Notes under the pieces: generated by a model
What the model was told of the DNA's origin: nothing
Databases searched by the model: none
Seen by the model: the letters and a program-made list of their open reading frames with translations, nothing else
Program-made: the position numbers and the translations under genes
Shown here: in pieces, positions 1 through 14,264 of the stretch
Layout of the letters: the number at the start of each line of letters is the position of its first letter
Numbering within the stretch: the first letter of the stretch is position 1
Assembly (NCBI GenBank): GCA_023512835.1
Contig: CM042090.1
Coordinates: 304,258-368,257, forward strand
DNA: 64,000 nucleotides
Source: Taxillus chinensis
Lineage: Eukaryota > Streptophyta > Magnoliopsida > Santalales > Loranthaceae
Direction: 5' to 3'

Positions 1-1332
1 TGCTTGACTAATCGGATTGGAGAAGGATTCAAGCTTTTGCAGGCGATCAGGTCCCATGGCGTGGCTCCTAATGCCGTAATTTATAACACCTTGATTCATG
101 CCCTTTGCAGGAACGGGAACGTTGGGAGGGCCAGGAGCTTGATGAGTGAAATGACGGAGCCCAACGCCGTGACGTTCAACATTTTGATATCTGGGTATTG
201 TGGGGAAGATGATTTTGTTCAAGCACTGGTGTTGTTGGACGACTGCTTAAACCTGGGCCTCATCCCTGACCTCGTTACGGTCACCAAAGTTTTGGAAGTT
301 CTCTGCAATGCAGACCGTGTTTCAGAGGCTGTCCAGGTCCTCGAGAGAGTGGAAGGAGTGGGAGTTGCAGTAGATGCTGTGGCTTATAACACCTTGATAA
401 AGGGCTTTTGTAGAACTGGGAAGCCAAGGCTTGGCCTTGGCCTGATGAAGAAAATGGAGATGAAAGGTTGTCTTTCAAATGTGGAAACTTACAACCTACT
501 GATATCAGGTTTCTGTGATATTGGGATGTTGGATTCAGCCCTCAACCTTTTTCATGACATGAAGACAGACGGTGTAAAATGGAATTTTGCCACCTATAAC
601 TTGTTGATCAGAGGTCTGTGCTCAGCAGGAAGAACACAAGATGGGTTGAAGATTTTGGAAATCATGGATGAGAACAGAAGAGGGACTGAGTGTCACATTG
701 GTCCTTACAATAGTGTGATATATGGCCTGTATAAGGAAGACCGTTTGAATGAAGCGCTTGATTTTTTGTATAAAATAGGGGGATTGTTCCCTAAAAATGC
801 TGATAGGAGCTTCAGGATCATGGGCTTCTGTAAAGAGGGGAAAATTGAGGATGCGAAGATGGTTTATGATCAGATGATTGAAGAAGGGGGGAATCCAAGT
901 GCTATAGTTTATGCCCACTTAATCCATGGATTTTGCCAGAAAGGGTGTGTGCAGGAAGCTTTTGAGGTGATGAATGAGATGGTTGGCTGTGGATATTTGC
1001 CAGTGGCATCAACTTTAAATGTTCTGATTAGTGGGTTTTGCCAGCAGGGCATGGTCGGGAATGCTTCAAAGCTTTTGGAAGACATGATTGAAAGAGGCTG
1101 TTTTCCTGACACTACAGAAACTTACAGTCCTTTGGTTGATGCCCTGTGTAGGAAAGGGAATTTCCAGGAGGCTTTAACCTTGTTTCTGCAAATGGTAGAG
1201 AAGGGCATCTCTCCTGATTTGTTTATTTGGAACTCTTTGCTTTTAGGTTTGAGTCGAGAAGTAGCATGGCTAGATGTTAATCATAATCTTTATGTGAATA
1301 GATCTTTACAGAGGGTTATTGCTTCCACATGA
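1..1332 (+). CDS. Pentatricopeptide repeat (PPR) protein, 5'-truncated by the window edge
   Basis: The reading frame is open from base 1 (no real start is visible; the N-terminus lies upstream) to the TGA at 1330-1332, about 443 residues. It is an almost unbroken chain of roughly 11 complete 35-residue PPR motifs plus partial ones at both ends. Each has the typical pattern of a YNTLI/YNLLI-like helix A, a GFC/GLC turn and a closing P-D or P-N. No E, DYW or other C-terminal domain follows, so it is a P-class PPR, a family that binds organellar RNA and supports its processing, stability or translation. The targeting peptide would be in the missing part. The last ~23 residues (from VAWLDVN) no longer match the PPR pattern. 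A decayed copy of this 3' end lies at ~3250-3445. From memory, Arabidopsis has a mitochondrial-type PPR gene (At2g17525) next to an SRPK gene (At2g17530), so this may be its counterpart; this is inference. Confidence 0.93.
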   Translation, partial: CLTNRIGEGFKLLQAIRSHGVAPNAVIYNTLIHALCRNGNVGRARSLMSEMTEPNAVTFNILISGYCGEDDFVQALVLLDDCLNLGLIPDLVTVTKVLEVLCNADRVSEAVQVLERVEGVGVAVDAVAYNTLIKGFCRTGKPRLGLGLMKKMEMKGCLSNVETYNLLISGFCDIGMLDSALNLFHDMKTDGVKWNFATYNLLIRGLCSAGRTQDGLKILEIMDENRRGTECHIGPYNSVIYGLYKEDRLNEALDFLYKIGGLFPKNADRSFRIMGFCKEGKIEDAKMVYDQMIEEGGNPSAIVYAHLIHGFCQKGCVQEAFEVMNEMVGCGYLPVASTLNVLISGFCQQGMVGNASKLLEDMIERGCFPDTTETYSPLVDALCRKGNFQEALTLFLQMVEKGISPDLFIWNSLLLGLSREVAWLDVNHNLYVNRSLQRVIAST

Positions 1333-3249
1333 ACAATCCTACCAATAACAGGATCAGTACTTTTGTTTATTTATTATTATATATTAAGTTACATTAGCGG
1401 CATAATCCTCACCGTCTAGCAGTGCCAACCTTGTCTAGGGATCGTCCTCGCCAGAACTGTGCTGTCCAGGGTGCATCATTGGCAGTTGCTCATCCCCGAA
1501 CATGGGTTATCCAGGCAGTTTTGGTGCTAGAAGACCTTCCTTGGAACTCATCTACAAGCCCAGGAGGTCACGATTGGATTTCGTCTGCTGTATTCGTGTC
1601 CAGAGAGAGGGAAAGATAAGATGATATAGTGACTTGCTGAAGGCAACGGCAGTGCATGGTGACTTGCTTGAGGCGCCCTATCAATCAGCTTAGATACGGT
1701 GTTGGTAATTGGTAAAACAGGGTTTTGATGCGGTAAAACAGAGGTGAAAACATAGTTGGGTCTTCCACCGGAAAAGCAAAAGGGCGGGGTTTAAAATAAA
1801 TAAAAGAGGAGGATTGAATAAAGCGCAGATCAATGAGAAAAAGAGATGAAGGGAAAAGGGCTTATTATTCTTCTGATCTCTTACCTTCCCCCAAATATAT
1901 ATGAACAGCATTTAATTTTATTTTTTCCATTTTGGTGTTCAATATATGGTCGCTCTTAATTTTGTTGTTTCATTCCTTGTTTATTTTAACGTTCTATTGT
2001 CAGCAGATGCATCAGAATTGGGTCCAATAACCTTCTCAAAGTGTGGGTGGGTTGGACCTACCTCTGCTATGAGCATGTTTATTTTCTCATTTTGAATTTA
2101 TCCAAAGAAGCAGAACCTTCAAAAGTCACCGGACCAAACTTGACAGGCATATAAGAGATCAACTGTAGAACAACTGAACTTTTTTTTAAAACTGGTTCCT
2201 TCTGCCTAGGACAATGCCAGACCAGGGCTTTGATGATGGATTTCTTCCATCTGCAACTGTCGGACCAGAAAAATCTTGATCCACTTTTTTAGAGGCTTCC
2301 ATACAGTAGGACTCAAAAGTTTTGGTTTTGACTTGCAAGCATTCATATTTACCTTCATGTTCAACATTTGCTTTATCTCATTATCTGTTAGGAGTCTTAT
2401 TACCCTGAGCATTTGTCCCAGTTCCGTGTGTGGCAGTGGGCTTAAGAATATTTGGAGTGGTGTACAGTAGTGTGACCCATTCCTGGACAAAACGCAGCTG
2501 AGAAGCTCTTCCTAGCTGCATGCATCCCTCTCTCATCAAATGATATTCTGGGTTTCTCAAGTGTTGCAAGTTTGAGCATCTATTTTGGGGAAAATCTTTA
2601 GGTGAAAGAAGGACGATGCTTTGGTAGGAAAATCTAAATCCAAACCCTGTAACTCTGTTCTCTTGTTGGTTTGACCACCCCAGGAACTCACATTTTCCCC
2701 AGAACTGAGTGCAACACCAGAATTTTTCTGAGTTTGATGATAAGTTTCTTCTTCAGGTATATCCTCTGATGTAATTTTTTTTTTTTTTTTCATTTGGAAT
2801 CAACATCACTGGACTCCTCCTGTCGAAGGACTTAGATTTTGTCCTGAATGGTTTATGCTGCTTCTATGATGTGCACTGTACTCAGGGTGTGCAATGTTGT
2901 TAATCTATGGCCTTCGCAAATCACAATATGCAGTATGAGAGGCAAGCCTTCTTCTGGGGATGGGTCTAGAGCACAGCCGACTGAAAAGTGCAGCTTCCTC
3001 CTATGAGAAAGTATCGCCCGAAAGGGTTTCAGGACATAAAGATGATCCACTCCTACACCGTGGCTCTTCTTCAAATCAGGGGAAAAAATGTCGCATCCCA
3101 GATTTTAAGGCAATGATTCTGCAAGTGCAGTCACTCAAATGAAGGAAAAAAAAAGGTTTGTTACCTTAGGGTCCGGCTGTGATCCAGATGAGAACACAAC
3201 ATTAGTGACTACTGGGAAACTGACCCAAAGAAGTCATAATAAAAAGTAA
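1333..3249. other. Intergenic DNA with unidentified coding-like scraps
   Basis: This stretch holds the 3' flank of the PPR gene and no complete gene. Several short open frames on the minus strand (2206-2793) and one on the plus strand (2960-3142, containing KKCRIPDFKAMI) have a coding-like amino-acid mix. They are broken by stops, lack plausible splice structure, and I recognise no family. They could be relics of an old pseudogene or chance. A poly(T) run lies at about 2777-2790. Confidence 0.4.
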
Positions 3250-3445
3250 TTACCCCAAGAAAGGGTGTTTCAAGTAGCCTTTAACCTGATTTCTGCAAAT
3301 AGTAGAGAAGAGCATCCTTCCTAGTCTTTTCCATGAAACACTTTGTGAGAAGTATCATGGTTGGTAGCTAATAATAATGTTTATGTGAATAGAACTCTAC
3401 AGAGTTTACGCATGAATAATTCTACCAAGAATAGGGTCACAGCCT
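3250..3445 (+). pseudogene. Decayed duplicate of the PPR gene 3' end
   Basis: Bases ~3250-3445 align by eye with ~1155-1355, the last PPR motif, stop and 3' flank of the upstream PPR gene. Shared blocks include TTTCTGCAAAT followed by GTAGAGAA, then AATGTTTATGTGAATAGA against AATCTTTATGTGAATAGA, and the post-stop CATGAA(T/C)AAT(C/T)CTACCAA. The copy has substitutions and indels that destroy the frame, so it is a non-functional tandem remnant about 2.1 kb downstream of the parent. Confidence 0.7.
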
Positions 3446-3612
3446 TTCTTTATTCTACGCACAATGTCATGAAACATGCACATTAATTTTATCTGATAAT
3501 GTCTGTCTTGTGCGTCTTTATGCAGATCTACCCAAATCTTCATTTGCTCCATAAGAGAGCAAAATAGACATAATTCAACTATGGTTTTTACAGAGCACGA
3601 GCCCATTCATCA

Positions 3613-7301
<3,689 letters not shown>

Positions 7302-9139
7302 GGCGACAGCCCCAAATAAATTGTCTCACTCTGCGAAGAGAACCGAGCCGAGCATATTGAAACCAGCAGATTTCGAATCTTCCAAAAAAACGACACCAGC
7401 GGAGTACCAATTAATTAATTATTATTATTACTTTATTTTATTATTTTGTTTTTCTTGGATGAAAAAAAATAAAACGTGGATGGGAGGGTGGGTGCGCCCC
7501 TTAAAATGGCGCACATTGGTCTTGCCTCGTGGTCGTGGGCCGCGAATGGTGGATTGGGGTCAGTGGTGGTGATGATAATTGATATGAAGAAAGGGAATAA
7601 CAGAAAGGGGGAAAACGTGACATAAGAAAAATGGTCCTCCAGACATTTTCAACCTCTAATTTAATATCAACTCTCTCACACTGCATCGTCACTTGAATTA
7701 TGTGGGCCCGTCACTTGAAAGGTAAATTTTAGTTAAAAGAAAGTTGAAAGATTAAAAATAACACACAATAACCTCTATGTACCTACAACAATTTTAGCTA
7801 ATGATGAAATGAACTGGTAAAATTTAATCGCTTAAAATGATAAAATAAGAGTAAATTCGGAAGAAAATCAATAATGGTAGACGTTGTTCTTCAACTGATT
7901 TTATGATATTTTATAATTCTTTATAGAAATTCACTAATTATGCGATCAACAATTGTGACTCTTTATTGACTTATGAATTATGAAATAGAAAATTAAAAAA
8001 TAAGAGAGATAAAGAAAAAATTATAGAAGGTATGTCTAACTCAAACAAAATATGATCTTGGCCTATAAATAATTTTTATTCATGAATAATTTAATTTTAT
8101 TTAAATAAAAATACAAGAATATAATATTGCAATATATATAAATTAGAAAAAAAAAAACACTCACAAAACTTAATTTCATTTGTGACCAAACATGCATGTT
8201 AGTTAAAATTTTATTTTGGAGTTAAAGCCGTGACTTCATTAACTTTGATTTTGACATGAAAGATAAACACAGAGAGTTGCTTTTTGTTCATTGTTCAACT
8301 TCTTCCAAAAAAAAAAATTGGACGCATGGGTTTATAATATCTCAGTCAGTGAGATGAATAATAATAAATATATAAATAAGTAATTAATTAAAACAAAAAA
8401 ATATATAAATAATAGTACTAATAAAAAAACAGCGACAGACATTATTGTATTGGAGTTTTGTCCTGTGATGGAGAATTGAACGCACAAAACACATACACGG
8501 ACAACGGAACAACAAGGCTCGAATGAAGCCAACTCAGCAAAACACAAGGCCATCCGGCCAACTAGAGCATCGCCCACCCACAGTGTGACACACGTCCACA
8601 CACCTATTCACCAAACCCCCCCCAAACCGTCTCGTGAAGACCGGCGAAGCCAACGCACGCTTATAGCCAACCGGAGAGTTCCTTCCTGTCCTTCTTCAAA
8701 CAGAAAGCCCTTTCCTGCTCCTATCTATGTCTTCTTCTTCTTCTTCTTCTTCTTCTTCTCTTCTCCCACCCATAATGATGCTCATCTGTTGCGCGTTTTC
8801 ATATTTGGTTCCGCAAAAACAAGGCGTTGAACAGTTATGGTTCCTGTGAACCAGTTTCGATTTTCGATCTTCACGTAAAATGGCTTGTGTTGTGTCCAAA
8901 TATCAGGGCCATGCGCAAAGCGTGGTCCCTGAAAGCTTGGGTTGGGTTGTGTTTAATAAATTATAACCGGCCATGGGTTTGTGCCATGTTAAGCCTTTTT
9001 AAGATAGACCCATATTGTATATCACCACTCTTGAATTCATCGACCTCGTTTTGGGAATTTTTGTTTCGGTTTGGGCTTGAGATTTGAATTTTAAGATATG
9101 GGTTTATGTAGTTTTTGATTTGTGAGTTAGGGAATAAAA
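7302..9139. other. Divergent intergenic region (GLR and PP2C promoters / 5' UTRs)
   Basis: This AT-rich, gene-free stretch lies between the divergent GLR (-) and PP2C (+) starts. It must contain both promoters and leaders. From ~8580 the composition shifts to CT-rich with a (TTC)n tract at ~8730-8762, typical of a plant 5' UTR, so the PP2C transcript probably starts near there. No confident TATA box or protein-coding frame was seen. Confidence 0.6.
8730..8762 (+). repeat. (TTC)n microsatellite in the likely PP2C 5' leader
   Basis: About ten consecutive TTC units, slightly imperfect at the end, lie roughly 380 bases upstream of the PP2C start codon. CT-rich repeats of this kind are common in plant 5' UTRs. 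Confidence 0.85.
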
Positions 9140-11489
9140 ATGGCTTCGGGTACACATATCCCCAATACGGCGGATGGAGAAGGAGGAGGTGGTGGAGGAT
9201 ACTTTGAGGGCGACGGAGTTCTTCAGGATATTGACAACTCCGGCCAGAACCAACTGAACGCCGCCAAACCTCCCCGGGACCTCTCTCATATGCGGCATTG
9301 CATCAGCACTGCCAAGCTCGCTACATTGACTGAATTGGTATGTAGTTGTGTATTTCCATAACCATTCGCTTCCTTTTGTTTTGCTAGTTATAAATCATGT
9401 TCCCATATTTACTATCGCGGAGCCTTAATGGCCTCGAATATTGCACCAGTCTTCGACATGGGAACCAACCTCCAAATCTTGCACTGGTCTTTCACTGTTA
9501 CCATGTGTAAAAGGATGTGGAGAGCTTGTTAAAACTTGGGCATACTGCTTTCTTTTAAGGGCCACTTCTACTCAAGTTCCATCATGTGCTTCCTGCATCA
9601 CTAGGCCAACACAAAGAGTGACATTTTGGTCATCATTGTATGAAAAACGGATTATTTGGTTACATCATTAAATTTGGAAACCTCTTTTGCCGAAAACACT
9701 AGGGGAGACATTAGTAAAGTGCATGGCAGGACTGTAAAACCGAAGGAAATTTATGGTGAGGCCATGCTCTTGGATAACTGGTTTCAAGTAGTCAATTAGA
9801 CCTCCTTCGGATGGCCATCACGGCTCATAGACTATGGAAATTGCTACCATGAAAAAAAAATTATGTATGTGGTCTGCTGGTCTCCATTTTTTGAGCAATT
9901 ATATCTGTGCAATGGCTCGCCATTATATTGGAGGTGCTGGATTTCCACTGCCGGCTGCATGTAAGGTGCCAACTTTATTAGTCACTTGCAGATGGTGAAG
10001 AGGCAGTGTACTTGGTTAGAATATGAATTGGTTGAGTCTATTTTTATTTTAATACTTTGAAAAGGAAGAGAAGAAGATCATAGAAGAACATCCACCGATT
10101 ATGCTTTTGTTTGTTCATTTGTAGGAATTGGATATTGGTATCATAGGCAGAAGGACACAACCAGATGAAAGTTCAGGTTTTTTACCTGTGTTTCGTTCAG
10201 GCAGCTGGTCTGAGATTGGACCAAAACAATTCATGGAGGATGAGTTCATTTGTGTAGATAATCTTCATCAACTTCTGGGTGCAGCATCAAACGTCCCCTC
10301 CCCTGCAGCATTTTATGGGGTGCGTACCCGTCTTTTTGTTATTGTTATTTTTATATTTTGTTTTAACCTGTTGATTCCTTTACAGTTAAAGCTTTCCATA
10401 TTCCTAGGTTGTTGAAAATGTAGGTCTGAAGTGATTAGATTTTTTATTGAATTGATTAAGCCAGCAAGCATCGGCATTTTGCTCTGTTAGTATTGATCTT
10501 GTAGGCTTTTCATAAATTCTCGAGTCAACCTATTTTGAGCATTGCAACTATGGATTCATCACGTGTGTATATATATTGTACCATCATATCACAAACATCC
10601 TTTTCAAGTGTCGGGTTTTGCTTTTACTGTAGGTGTTTGATGGACATGGCGGCATTGATGCAGCATCATTTATCAGAAAAAACCTTCTCAAGTTTATCAT
10701 TGAGGATTCTCATTTTCCAGATGGCGTGCGAAAGGCTATTAGGAGTGCTTTTGTGAATGCTGATCACGCATTTGCTGATGCTAGCTCTCTTGACAGCAGT
10801 GCTGGCACAACTGCTTTGACTGCTCTCATTCTAGAAAGGTAAGGAAGCGGTCCAATTTCAGCACTGAATGTTCTCATCATCAAATGTTACAGGTCTTCAG
10901 TTATTTGAGAGCTATTATTCATTCATTTTCCAGGAACATGTTAATTGCTAATGCCGGGGATTCTCGAGCCGTTTTGGGCAAAAGAGGAAGAGCAGTAGAA
11001 CTATCCAGAGACCACAAACCCAATTGCACCTCAGAGAGATTAAGAATCGAGAAACTGGGTGGGGCTGTCTACGATGGTTACCTCAATGGGCAACTATCAG
11101 TGGCGCGTGCGCTTGGGGACTGGCACCTAAAAGGGCCTAAAGGTTCAAAGTGCCCTTTAAGCTCTGAGCCGGAGCTGCAGGAGATTGTTTTAACAGAAGA
11201 AGATGAATTCTTGATAATGGGATGTGACGGGCTATGGGACGTGATGAGCAGCCAGTGTGCAGTGACTATGGTGAGGAGAGAGCTCATGCTGAAAAATGAT
11301 CCTGAGCATTGCTCCAGAGAGCTTGTCAGGGAGGCGCTTAGGCGCAACACCTGTGATAACTTGACAGTGGTAGTGATATGTTTCTCCAGTGAACCACCTC
11401 CACGGATTGAGATTCCTAAATCTCACAGAAGGAGAAGCATATCAGCTGAAGGGCTGGATCTTCTCAAGGGCGTTTTAAATAATGTCTGA
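9140..11489 (+). CDS. Protein phosphatase 2C (PPM family Ser/Thr phosphatase)
   Basis: Four exons (9140-9337, 10125-10319, 10633-10838, 10934-11489) with GT-AG introns encode 384 residues. PP2C enzymes are monomeric, Mg2+/Mn2+-dependent Ser/Thr phosphatases. Hallmarks in order: [18 protein letters not shown] (start of the catalytic fold), VFDGHGG (residues ~132-138, metal-binding Asp), [50 protein letters not shown] (metal-binding Asp) and the final DNLTVVV (Asp-Asn). The Gly-rich N-terminus (~60 residues) and the basic C-terminal tail (SHRRRSIS) lie outside the catalytic domain. Overall it resembles the short plant PP2Cs I remember as Arabidopsis PP2C27/47/49; the clade is inferred and should be placed by phylogeny. 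The catalytic residues look intact. A degraded reverse copy of exons 3-4 and flanks lies at ~47230-47835. Confidence 0.95.
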
Positions 11490-12486
11490 AGCAAATTGTT
11501 GCTCCTAGTTAAAGGCCTGCTCACTTCTGGTGGAGAGTTAGCTGCTACTGTGCTACAACCTTTAGCGGTTGGATTTTGCTGACTTTTAATCATGTACATC
11601 TGTACCTGAGACTTCTGACTTATTATTGTTTTTTTTTTTCCATCACTTTTTTTTAGAGCTACTTGTCTCTGATTTGCAGTTTCAGCAAGCTCTGTATGTA
11701 GTTGCTCTGCTTAAATCAGATGCATTTGGCCTCTTAGGCTGCCACCAAGGGTGTGAATTATATACTATTGTGTTGCAGAAGCTGCCTGATCTAGCACACA
11801 AATACAATCAGAAATTAAAAACAAAAAAAAATTCAAAATGCAAGGATTTATGTTGTTCAACAATGGCTACTCCAAAGAGAGAGATTTCTACTATGAACAA
11901 ATCTTACCCATATCGAAAGAGTAATTAAATATCAAAATATGTATAGGACAGGCTTATCCGTAGTGTCATCTTTTGGAGTTAACTTATTATTATTTTATTT
12001 TTCGCGACTTGATTTCATTCTATATTTTTTATAAAAAAAAATATAATTTTGGTCTGTTTATTATATATTTAATTTTTTGTTACTATGTAATGGTGAAGTG
12101 AAAATAATGTTTTTGTTTTTTTTTTAAAATCAAGAGCCGAAACTTTTGAAATTTGGGTGACGTAAAATTAAAACCTGTCACCAGGTGAAAATTGTGACGA
12201 GCTGTAAACTCGGGTCTTCTGTTTTACTATATATTTAAATTCTGAATGCATTTGCGTCCCATCATGATTCACGAGTCCAAACTGGCGTAATATTCGCCCT
12301 GCGCCACTGTACCCAACCCGTGAGGGGCTGTGTTGTTGTTTTGTTTTAAATACGATAGTTGGTTAACTTTAAAGAGGTAGGATTAAGCGGAGGACGAAGC
12401 GGCCAGCAAGATTCACCGCGGTTAAATTTATTATGTTTCTAAAACGGAAAGGAAATGGTGGGCAGTAAATAGCGACCAAAATTTGA

Positions 12487-12514
12487 TCAAAGCCCCCCCC
12501 CCCCCCCCCCCCCC
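12487..12514 (+). repeat. Poly(C) homopolymer tract
   Basis: An uninterrupted C run of more than 20 bases, a useful landmark: its reverse complement is the long G run at ~46440-46464 in the degraded inverted copy. Confidence 0.9.
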
Positions 12515-12686
12515 AGCCACACACCAGCGCAGGCAACACGCGCCTCCTCCTCCCTCCTTCCTTCCTCCCCCCCTCCCTCTACAACAAACCTTCATAACCC
12601 ACCCATCACTTTCACATCACATGTTGCAAATTTGACTCCCCAAACCATAAACAAGTCCATACAACCAACACAAAGGAGGGAGAGAT

Positions 12687-12790
12687 CATCATCAACCTTT
12701 TCATCAATCATCAACAACTTACTCATCATCAACCTTTTCATCAATCATCAACAACTACTCGTCATCAACCTTTTCATCAATCATCATAGA
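12687..12790 (+). repeat. Tandem repeat, ~37-bp unit, three copies
   Basis: The unit contains CATCAACCTTTTCATCAATC followed by ATCAACAACT and recurs three times almost perfectly, about 190 bases upstream of the AVT3 start codon, probably within its leader. Confidence 0.85.
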
Positions 12791-12872
12791 TCCAATTCAG
12801 ACCAACCCACCAAATTTTATTAGACATACACATTTATATTATACGTCGTGTGTTTATGCACCAACATACATA

Positions 12873-12911
12873 CATATAGTCATATAGTCATATAGTCATA
12901 TAGTCATATAG
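12873..12911 (+). repeat. Octamer tandem repeat (CATATAGT)n
   Basis: Four or more consecutive CATATAGT units are followed by ATAGATAG-like units, 70-100 bases upstream of the AVT3 ATG. Confidence 0.85.
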
Positions 12912-12977
12912 ATAGATACGTAGATAGATTGAAGCAAACCAAAATTAATTGATCGACCCAAATAGTGAAAAACGATC

Positions 12978-14264
12978 ATGGGTTTGGACAAGGAAGCAAG
13001 CTCGTCCTCGCAGAGGTTGACACCGCCGCGTCTGGCGAGGGAAGACACCCCTCTCCTGTCCACCCACCACCATCGCCAATCCTCGGACCTGAAGACCTTC
13101 GCCAACGTGTTCATCGCCATTGTGGGCTCCGGGGTTCTGGGCCTCCCCTACACTTTCAAGAGGACCGGGTGGGCCCTCGGCTCCGCCATGATCCTCTTCG
13201 TCGCCGCTGTCACCTACCACTGCATGATGCTCCTCATCCTCACGCGCCGCCGCCTCGAGTCCGCCCAGGGCCCCACCAAGATCGCCTCTTTCGGCGACCT
13301 CGGCTTCGCCATCTACGGGCCCGCCGGCCGCTCCGCCGTAGACGTCATGATCGTCCTCTCGCAGTCCGGCTTCTGCGTCTCCTACCTCATCTTCATCGCC
13401 AACACCCTCGCCTTCGTCTTCAACTCCTCGTCCGACCCCAACCCTAGAATTTGGGGTTTTCTGTCGCCCAAGGCGTTCTACATCTGGGGCTGCTTCCCCT
13501 TCCAATTGGGGCTGAATTCGATTCCCACCCTCACGCATTTGGCTCCTCTCAGCATCTTCGCCGACGTTGTCGACCTCGGAGCTATGGGGTTCGTCATGGT
13601 CGATGACTTCCTCATTTTCTTGAGGGACAGGCCTGCTCTACAGGCGTTTGGGGGCCTCTCCGTGTTCTTCTACGGCCTGGGTGTTGCTGTCTACGCTTTC
13701 GAAGGGATTGGGATGGTTTTGCCACTGGAATCCGAGGCCAGAAACAAGGACAAATTTGGGAAACTTTTGGGTTTGTCCATGTGCTTCATTGCTCTCATGT
13801 ATGGGGGTTTTGGGGCTCTGGGTTACTTCGCGTTTGGCGATGAAACCAAGGATATAATCACCACCAATTTTGGGAAAGGCTTGATGAGCTATTTGGTGCA
13901 GTTGGGTCTGTGTATCAATCTGTTTTTCACGTTCCCGTTGATGATGAACCCGGTTTACGAGGTGGTGGAGAGGAGGTTCTGTGAGGCCAGGTACTGTGTG
14001 TGGCTGAGGTGGGTGGTGGTGTTGGGTGTCAGCTTGGTGGCTCTTTTGGTGCCCAACTTTGCAGATTTTTTGTCCCTTGTTGGGAGCAGCGTGTGCTGCA
14101 TTCTGGGTTTTGTGTTCCCAGCGCTGTTTCACTTGATGGCGTTCAAGGGAGAGCTGAAGTGGGGAGCTGTGGTGCTGGATGGATCGTTGGTGGTTCTAGG
14201 ATTGATCGTGGCTGTGTCTGGAACCTGGTCGTCCCTATCGGAGATATTTGCTGTCAAGGCTTGA
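12978..14264 (+). CDS. AVT3: Amino acid transporter, AVT3 type (vacuolar, AAAP family)
   Basis: A single intronless frame of 428 residues. After a polar N-terminus with an acidic dileucine-like EDTPLL motif (residues ~22-27), the AAAP core begins at FANVFIAIVGSGVLGLPYTF, the signature first helix. About ten further hydrophobic helices follow, including RTGWALGSAMILF, FGDLGFAIYGPAGR, FEGIGMVLPLE and YGGFGALGYFAFGD. These motifs and the N-terminus MGLDKEASSSS closely resemble what I recall of Arabidopsis AVT3 proteins, which export neutral amino acids from the vacuole. The length matches the family. The ATG is the first in-frame Met and sits at the family N-terminus. GC is higher than in the surroundings, as is usual for intronless plant genes. 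It is intact; a shattered reverse copy lies at ~45247-46179. Confidence 0.95.
   Translation: MGLDKEASSSSQRLTPPRLAREDTPLLSTHHHRQSSDLKTFANVFIAIVGSGVLGLPYTFKRTGWALGSAMILFVAAVTYHCMMLLILTRRRLESAQGPTKIASFGDLGFAIYGPAGRSAVDVMIVLSQSGFCVSYLIFIANTLAFVFNSSSDPNPRIWGFLSPKAFYIWGCFPFQLGLNSIPTLTHLAPLSIFADVVDLGAMGFVMVDDFLIFLRDRPALQAFGGLSVFFYGLGVAVYAFEGIGMVLPLESEARNKDKFGKLLGLSMCFIALMYGGFGALGYFAFGDETKDIITTNFGKGLMSYLVQLGLCINLFFTFPLMMNPVYEVVERRFCEARYCVWLRWVVVLGVSLVALLVPNFADFLSLVGSSVCCILGFVFPALFHLMAFKGELKWGAVVLDGSLVVLGLIVAVSGTWSSLSEIFAVKA

Larger units (their letters stand above)
11490..12977. other. Intergenic DNA and AVT3 5' leader
   Basis: This contains the PP2C 3' UTR, an AT-rich spacer, a poly(C) tract at ~12487-12514, a CT-rich stretch (~12540-12585) and the probable AVT3 leader with two small tandem repeats. 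I saw no gene here. Confidence 0.6.
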
